Shown here: piece by piece, positions 59,165 to 64,000 of the stretch
How positions within the stretch are numbered: position 1 is the first letter of the stretch
Layout of the letters: each line of letters begins with the position of its first letter
Assembly: GCA_934196725.1 (NCBI GenBank)
Contig: CAKPWR010000002.1
Coordinates: 1-64,000 of the forward strand
Source of the DNA: an uncultured Prevotella sp.
GTDB taxonomy: Bacteria; Bacteroidota; Bacteroidia; Bacteroidales; Bacteroidaceae
Reading direction: 5' to 3'
DNA: 64,000 bases
Made by a program: the position numbers and the translations under genes
The notes under the pieces: generated by a model
Seen by the model: only the letters and a program-made list of their open reading frames with translations
Database searches by the model: none
What the model was told of the DNA's origin: nothing

Positions 59165-59968
59165 TTATGAATTTCTAATCAGCTTGTATCCTTTGGCAAG
59201 AGCAAAAAGGATGATGCTGACGAATATGATGGTGGCACCAGATGGCACATTGAGCAGATAGCTGGCATATAAGCCTATCAGACAGTCTATCCATCCCAGC
59301 AGGATGCTGACGGCTATCATGTTTCTATAGTTATATGTGAAGAGATTGGCTGTCATCTGCGGAATGGTAAGCAGGCTGATGGCGAGTACTATGCCCACCA
59401 TTTTCAGCGTGGCTACGATGGTCATGGCGATGAGCGTCATCATCACGTATTCTATGGCTGTAACGGGCAGATGCTGCGATCGGGCAAAGGTGCTGTCGAA
59501 AGCGATGTTCTGGATGGGGCGCAGCAGGAACATGAAAAGCAATGAAACGACGAGGGTAAGACCGCCCAGCAGCCACAAGTCGGCACGGTCGATGGCGAGA
59601 ATGCTGCCAAAGAGGAAGGAGGGAAGATCGGGCATGAATCCTGGTGTCAGGAAGCAGCAGATGATGCCTATGCTCATGCCGAGAGTCCAGAACATGGCGA
59701 TGGCAGAATCTTTGCGCACATCTTTCTTCCTGGAAATCCATTGCACGCCAAAAGCACTCAGTATGGCAAATGCCATGGCTGAGAATATGGGATTGAATCC
59801 TGCATATACGCCGATTCCTATGCCTCCAAAAGAGGCATGGGTGATGCCTCCGCTGATGAAAACCAATCGGCGGGTAACGATGTAGGTCCCTATGAATCCG
59901 CACAGTATGCTGGCAAGGAAAGCTCCTATGAGTGCATTCTGGAAAAATGTATATTGCAGTATATCCAT
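59165..59968 (-). CDS. Metal ABC transporter permease (ZnuB/MntB family)
   Basis: A 267-residue membrane protein of the ABC-3 family with seven or eight helices. Family motifs include FISGGITHASFGGIGIGVY and GIVLAISLLTIPQMTANLF. Such permeases import zinc or manganese with an ATPase and a binding protein; neither partner gene is adjacent, so they must lie elsewhere. It sits 24 bp before the porW-like gene and follows the Cys-motif protein gene. Confidence 0.92.
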   Translation of the reverse strand: MDILQYTFFQNALIGAFLASILCGFIGTYIVTRRLVFISGGITHASFGGIGIGVYAGFNPIFSAMAFAILSAFGVQWISRKKDVRKDSAIAMFWTLGMSIGIICCFLTPGFMPDLPSFLFGSILAIDRADLWLLGGLTLVVSLLFMFLLRPIQNIAFDSTFARSQHLPVTAIEYVMMTLIAMTIVATLKMVGIVLAISLLTIPQMTANLFTYNYRNMIAVSILLGWIDCLIGLYASYLLNVPSGATIIFVSIILFALAKGYKLIRNS

Positions 59969-59987
59969 TATTATCTATAAACTTTGT

Positions 59988-60371
59988 CTAACTTAAGAAA
60001 CTGATGACTTCGTCCTTGAGCTGGTTAGGAAGGTTGATGCCCCGAAGGATGAGGCTTCTGTTCCAGCCGGCTACTTCTTCTGGTTGCATCGTATAGAGCA
60101 CCTCAGAGAATTCTTCTACTTCTTCATCGGTATAGGCGTCGGCTTCCCGTCCTGCGAACCGGTCGAGGTCTTCGTCATCGTAATATTCTATTTCCTTGGT
60201 AGCTGCTTCCATCATGCAGTCTTGCTCGCATTTGGAGTTTTCCCCATTGCAGGTGTTGCACGAAACGCCTTCCAACAAAGGTTCCTCGTCTTCTCCCTTA
60301 CGGTGAGAGACTATTCCGAACAGGGCGCTTATCAGACCTAATACCACCAGGGCTAAAATTAAGTATAGCAT
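59988..60371 (-). CDS. Small membrane protein with a CxxC...CxxxC motif
   Basis: A 127-residue protein I cannot name. One N-terminal membrane helix (MLYLILALVVLGLISALFG) is followed by four cysteines at 38, 41, 48 and 52 (C-x2-C-x6-C-x3-C), then an acidic stretch and a C-terminal helical part (LPNQLKDEVISFLS). The cysteines could bind a metal or Fe-S cluster. It is between aroA and the ABC permease on the same strand. Its ATG directly abuts the repeat element at 60372. Confidence 0.8.
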   Translation of the reverse strand: MLYLILALVVLGLISALFGIVSHRKGEDEEPLLEGVSCNTCNGENSKCEQDCMMEAATKEIEYYDDEDLDRFAGREADAYTDEEVEEFSEVLYTMQPEEVAGWNRSLILRGINLPNQLKDEVISFLS

Positions 60372-60487
60372 TTATTTTGAACTTTGAACTTTGAACTTTG
60401 AGCTTTGAACTTTATGATTAGCAAAGGCCGTTGAATTCTTCACTCTTCACTCTTCACTCTTCACTCTTCCTTCTTCACTCTTCACTT
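60372..60487. repeat. Intra-operon repeat element between aroA and the Cys-motif gene
   Basis: It has five GAACTTT-type heptamers (60379-60413), the middle ATGATTAGCAAAGG (60414-60427), a short link, then four TTCACTC heptamers (60439-60466) and two more after a TTCC interruption (60474-60487). The aroA stop codon is within the last units. It is the longest of three related elements in the window. Confidence 0.9.
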
Positions 60488-61716
60488 ATCTCAAATCCCA
60501 CTTTCTTGAGGTCTTCCCAGTATTGTGGGTATGACTTGCTTACTACTTCCGGATTATTGATTTCAATCAGAGGAAACTTGAAGGCGAGAGGAGCGAAAGC
60601 CATAGCCATGCGGTGATCTTCGTAGGTGTCGATAGGAGCGAATGATGGCTCGCAGGTCTCACCATCCCAGATGAGTGTATTGTCATTCTCGTCACGAATC
60701 ACATAGCCAACCTTCTTCAGTTCCTTCTTCAATGCTTCTATACGGTCAGTTTCCTTAATCTTCAAGCTGGCAAGACCGGTGAACTTGAACTTGACACCAA
60801 GAGCGCAGCATGCTACGACAATGGTCTGAGCCAAATCTGGTGATCCTGTGAAGTCGTATTCGAATTTTGGCAACAGGCAGCAGTTTGCCTTCAGGGTTAC
60901 ATTGCTAAGTGTGTCGCGGCTTTCGAACTCGCTCTTAACACCCAGCAGACTGAAGATATATTTTACTACCGAGTCACCCTGCTTGGAACAATCCATCAAA
61001 CCTTCGAGCTTGATGAGAGAGTCGGGATTGCTGTTGAGAGCCATCATCTCATACCAGTATGAAGAGGCACTCCAGTCGTTTTCTATCTGATAAGGCGTAC
61101 TCTTGTAAGGTTGTGGCTTGACGGTGATGGTGTCCTGATCGGTCCATTCGGCATCAGCTCCAAATTCCTTCATCGTCCAGAGCGTCAGGTCGATGTATGG
61201 TCTGGATGCAATTTCTCCTGTCAGTTTCAGTTCCAAACCGTTCTTGAGGATAGGACCAATCATGAGGAGGGCCGAAATGTATTGCGAGCTGATATTACCC
61301 ACAATCTCCAGATGCCCACCGTCCAAAGGCTTGCCCTTGATATGGAGTGGGGGATAGCCTTCCTTCTTTTCGTAGGTGATATCTGCACCCAGATAGCGCA
61401 GGGCATCAACGAGAATGCCGATAGGACGGTTCTGCATGCGTTCTGTGCCCGTGATTGAGTGTTCACCTTCTGTTGAAGCCAGATAAGCGGTCATGAATCG
61501 CATGGCTGTACCTGCCGCTTTGATATTGATAACATCAGGCATATCCTTGAGGGCAGCAATAATCACCTCTGTATCGTCGCAGTCGCTCAGGTTGTTGGGC
61601 TGGATATCACTTCCTGCCATCGCACTGATGACGAGTGCTCTATTGCTGATACTTTTAGATGCAGGCAGGTTGATGCTTGCGTTGAGATGGCTTGGAGCCT
61701 TAATTGTATATTTCAT
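60475..61716 (-). CDS. aroA: 3-phosphoshikimate 1-carboxyvinyltransferase (EPSP synthase)
   Basis: A 413-residue shikimate-pathway enzyme. LPASKSISNRALV near the N-terminus and TAMRFMTAYLAS hold the shikimate-phosphate and PEP contacts, ISSQYISALLMIGPIL follows, and IKETDRIEALKKELKKVG and YEDHRMAMAFAPLA are in the C-terminal half. The protein is a little short, as usual in Bacteroidota. It starts 14 bp after the metalloprotease gene. Its last residues (SEE and stop) run into GAGTGAA repeats. Confidence 0.96.
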   Translation of the reverse strand: MKYTIKAPSHLNASINLPASKSISNRALVISAMAGSDIQPNNLSDCDDTEVIIAALKDMPDVINIKAAGTAMRFMTAYLASTEGEHSITGTERMQNRPIGILVDALRYLGADITYEKKEGYPPLHIKGKPLDGGHLEIVGNISSQYISALLMIGPILKNGLELKLTGEIASRPYIDLTLWTMKEFGADAEWTDQDTITVKPQPYKSTPYQIENDWSASSYWYEMMALNSNPDSLIKLEGLMDCSKQGDSVVKYIFSLLGVKSEFESRDTLSNVTLKANCCLLPKFEYDFTGSPDLAQTIVVACCALGVKFKFTGLASLKIKETDRIEALKKELKKVGYVIRDENDNTLIWDGETCEPSFAPIDTYEDHRMAMAFAPLAFKFPLIEINNPEVVSKSYPQYWEDLKKVGFEISEE

Positions 61717-61730
61717 TGTTTCTGCTATTC

Positions 61731-62978
61731 TTATTTGTTATGTTGAATCTGATTATTTGCTCGGAAGGTTCGGGGCTGGATATCTTTCAGCTTGATAGTT
61801 CTTCCTTTGGCCAGGATATTCGGAAGGTCAAATTCTTCTTCTGGTATCTCGTTCCAGGCTCTTGTGCTGGTTCTGGCTTTCTTTGGACCCGGGATAAGTG
61901 GGGAATAATACAGAACCTGTCTCATCCTATGGGCTTGATCAGGCGTGAATCGCATGCTGTAACAGATACTGTAGTCCATCAGGTTGTCTGACTGCCATTC
62001 TTTTCCTTTGGTATTGGTCCGCTTGGCAAGCTGCTTGACGGTGAACGCCGTGTCTTTTTTAATTTTCCGGGCTTCCTCCATATATTGGGTGAGCCATTTG
62101 CCATAAGCTATTCTGTTGTAGCTAGGAGTATCTTCGCAATAGTCTGAATCGTCGTCATCATCTGCTGCTTCTGATTTATCCTTTTTGCCCGCTTTCTCAG
62201 AGAATGTATGGAAGAGCCCCAGATAATGTCCTAATTCGTGAGCCAGGGTGGCATTGGGATCGGCTGTATTATACTGATAATTCTGTTGATGCTTATCGGT
62301 TGTATATCTGGTACCTTCATACTTCTTGTCTACATAGATGGCGTTGAGTGATACGCAGTAAGGGAAGCTTTTTGGCTTGTTGAGCGGATAGTTCTTACCG
62401 TTGGTCAAGCCTTCGATATCCGGAAAACCTGCTACCTTGTAAGGAATATTGCTGATGCCCAATGTTACGGATGTATGGTCGGTATTTTTGAATGGGTAAA
62501 CCATCACGTTGATATAATCGTTTTGGTTCCAGGAATATTTGGCATACGTCTTGCTGTGCATGAAATCTTCGCAGTCAATCGAATCTTCATTGATCTTGAT
62601 GTATTCTACGCCAGGTGTGCTCAGCTTCTTGCCGTTAGCATCTCTTTCGGCAAGTTCGAACTGCACATGAATGTTTTCGCTCTCAATGGTGTCGAGGCTG
62701 ATGTTGTATATATTGCCCTGATATAGCTCGTTCACATTGCCCAGCAGTTCCTTGAGTCGGGTATTGGAGATATATTGGCTCGGATTCTTGCTGTCTTTGT
62801 AAAAAACATGAAATATTACAGGCAGATGGTAGACATAGTCATCACCTGTGATGATGTCGCTATCTCTATCTTGTCCATTCGAAGAGATGGGAGAATCACC
62901 GATGGTTATATCTGAGTCTCTGCAGGAACCAAGTCCAAGGGCTGTCAATAGGATGACGAATATAGTGAAATGCTTCAT
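61731..62978 (-). CDS. Zinc metalloprotease lipoprotein (M43/pappalysin-like)
   Basis: A 415-residue lipoprotein: signal MKHFTIFVILLTALGLGSC, Cys19. The zinc motif HELGHYLGLFH (HExxHxxGxxH) is near 246-256, with the Met-turn region MDYSICYSMRFTPDQ. Cysteines in DSDYCEDTP and in this region resemble pappalysin-type M43 proteases. Start 62978 is chosen because the -7 box (63016-63009) lies upstream of it and the longer frame starts inside that box. It is the first gene of a leftward set with aroA. Substrate unknown. Confidence 0.9.
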   Translation of the reverse strand: MKHFTIFVILLTALGLGSCRDSDITIGDSPISSNGQDRDSDIITGDDYVYHLPVIFHVFYKDSKNPSQYISNTRLKELLGNVNELYQGNIYNISLDTIESENIHVQFELAERDANGKKLSTPGVEYIKINEDSIDCEDFMHSKTYAKYSWNQNDYINVMVYPFKNTDHTSVTLGISNIPYKVAGFPDIEGLTNGKNYPLNKPKSFPYCVSLNAIYVDKKYEGTRYTTDKHQQNYQYNTADPNATLAHELGHYLGLFHTFSEKAGKKDKSEAADDDDDSDYCEDTPSYNRIAYGKWLTQYMEEARKIKKDTAFTVKQLAKRTNTKGKEWQSDNLMDYSICYSMRFTPDQAHRMRQVLYYSPLIPGPKKARTSTRAWNEIPEEEFDLPNILAKGRTIKLKDIQPRTFRANNQIQHNK

Positions 62979-63008
62979 ACGCGTACCTTTATTATTATAT
63001 ATTTTCTG

Positions 63009-63016
63009 CAAAAGTA
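63009..63016 (-). promoter_or_regulatory. -7 promoter box of the metalloprotease-aroA operon
   Basis: Reads TACTTTTG on the minus strand. It leaves a leader of about 25 nt to ATG 62978. The 384-bp gap 62979-63362 otherwise holds only the promoter of the next gene; no frame in it looks real. Confidence 0.6.
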
Positions 63017-63302
63017 CAAAATAAAAAGAACATAAGCTAGTAATCGGGCGAAAAAGTTTATGATTTTTTTGAAAAAACTGTTTGTCTGGTATTTCTGGAG
63101 GTGAGGCTCTAGTTTACAATATGTAAAGAGAAAAGGGGGAAAAGTGGGTTTTCTTGTTTTTATGTGGTTTTGAAATGGTGATTTTAAGGGGTAAAAATAA
63201 CAAATTGTAATTTTGTGCACGTTTTCATGGAAAAAGTAAAACGGGGGTAAAAAATAAGATAAAATAGCGTTAAGAGAATATACAACATTGAGAAAATCAT
63301 CG

Positions 63303-63310
63303 TATCTTTG
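63303..63310 (+). promoter_or_regulatory. -7 promoter box of the MORN-like gene
   Basis: TATCTTTG followed by CACCAG, 52 bp before ATG 63363. Confidence 0.6.
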
Positions 63311-63362
63311 CACCAGAAAAAGAAATAAACAACAACAAAATACACTCTAAAAAATAAAGGAT

Positions 63363-63869
63363 ATGAAACGAGTTATATTATTCTCATTGATGGCTTTGAT
63401 GACTGTAGCAGCTTTCGGTCGTAAGCACGTAGAGAATGCAACAGTAGTAGCTGACACTATTTTCTATGCAGAAAATATGAGTAACGTAGCTAGTGCAGAT
63501 CAGGCTAGTTATTACAGACTGCTGATGACTACTGGCACTGGCATCAATAAGAAGGATGTATTCCAAGACTTCTATATGAATGGTAATCTCCGTGCTGAGG
63601 GTGGCTACAGTTTCGTAGACCTCGGTAACGATCGCAATACTATCTTCAATGGTGAGGTTACTACCTACTATAAGAATGGTAAGGAGAAGTGGCATGGCAA
63701 GTATGTCAATGGCAAGCGTGAGGGTTACTTCACTCTCCAGCTCCGTGAAGGCGGTGTAGCTATCGTTCAGTTCAAGAACGGTAAATCTATCCACAATTAC
63801 TTCATGGTTACTTACAAGGATGGTACTACTGAGAAGAGAAATCTCTCTGAAATACAGCAGCTATTGTAA
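63363..63869 (+). CDS. Small secreted protein with MORN-like repeats
   Basis: A 168-residue protein with signal peptide MKRVILFSLMALMTVAAFG. The body holds MORN-type units: MNGNLRAEGGYSF, FNGEVTTYYKNGKEKWHGKYVNGKREGYFTLQLREGG-like (several short YxxGK..G segments), and FKNGKSIHNYF. Such repeats form beta-hairpin ladders; function is unknown. It is monocistronic with its own promoter and terminator. Confidence 0.82.
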   Translation: MKRVILFSLMALMTVAAFGRKHVENATVVADTIFYAENMSNVASADQASYYRLLMTTGTGINKKDVFQDFYMNGNLRAEGGYSFVDLGNDRNTIFNGEVTTYYKNGKEKWHGKYVNGKREGYFTLQLREGGVAIVQFKNGKSIHNYFMVTYKDGTTEKRNLSEIQQLL

Positions 63870-63957
63870 GATAAGTAAACCTTGGAAAAGGTTTCTTCAT
63901 TGAAATTAAAGAAAATCTCTCTTATATAAATTAAAATTTTATGTTGATATGACCAAT

Positions 63958-64000
63958 ATGGGGATGGCTTCCGTGAGGAAGGGACATCCCCATCTTTTTT
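63958..64000 (+). terminator. Terminator after the MORN-like gene
   Basis: ATGGGGATG (63958-63966) pairs with CATCCCCAT (63985-63993), with an inner CTTCC/GGAAG stem, then T6 at the window edge. Confidence 0.85.

Overview
The window looks like a chromosomal segment of a gut-type Bacteroidota, most likely Prevotellaceae (Prevotella/Segatella-like). The evidence is the repeated -7 box TAnnTTTG with TTTG about 20 bp upstream in front of many genes, the near absence of Shine-Dalgarno sites, the purH-mreBCD-mrdA-rodA order, and Bacteroidota-only genes: gldH, porX, a porW/sprE-like gene, the DUF4954 protein and a class I fumarase. The genus is inferred from protein style; no database search was run.

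Region 1 (1-7.1 kb) is a fructan/fructose locus: the 3' part of a GH32 fructan hydrolase, a sugar MFS permease and a PfkB-family fructokinase. It is interrupted by an accessory insert (about 958-4861) holding two different AAA-ATPase/PD-(D/E)XK-nuclease genes, a small truncated gene, and a second copy of the last 228 bp of the GH32 gene. The second ATPase gene has a leader with four repeats at an exact 33-bp period. This is the most unusual part of the window.

Region 2 (7.3-12.5 kb) has a secreted HD-GYP protein and a class I fumarase, separated by 1 kb without genes that holds an inverted octamer-repeat element and two covarying hairpins. A large nested palindrome lies upstream of the fumarase.

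Region 3 (12.5-26 kb) has an operon of hflX, DUF4954 and an M16 protease, a candidate small RNA, two secreted glycoside-hydrolase-type proteins (GH97 and a beta-helix GH141-like protein), and clpB.

Region 4 (26-38.8 kb) is housekeeping: a stand-alone IMP cyclohydrolase, the rod-shape and elongasome operon, a leftward set metF-holB-ricT-like-gldH, and a XylE-like sugar symporter.

Region 5 (39-52 kb) holds a lipoprotein, tRNA-Lys, an AI-2E family exporter, tdk, rsmI, a coiled-coil lipoprotein, tadA, yraN, birA, pyrH, pssA-psd, dnaE and trxA.

Region 6 (52-64 kb) contains tsaE and porX, a two-gene LysO exporter, a porW-like lipoprotein, an ABC metal permease, a small Cys-motif membrane protein, aroA, an M43-type metalloprotease lipoprotein and a MORN-like secreted protein. 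PorX, the PorW-like protein and GldH point to a type IX secretion system.

Besides genes, the window carries many non-coding repeats with 7-8 bp tandem units, often touching stop or start codons. Three intra-operon spacers share one repeat element, and two convergent intergenic regions share an architecture of inverted tandem-repeat arms around an AT-rich core.
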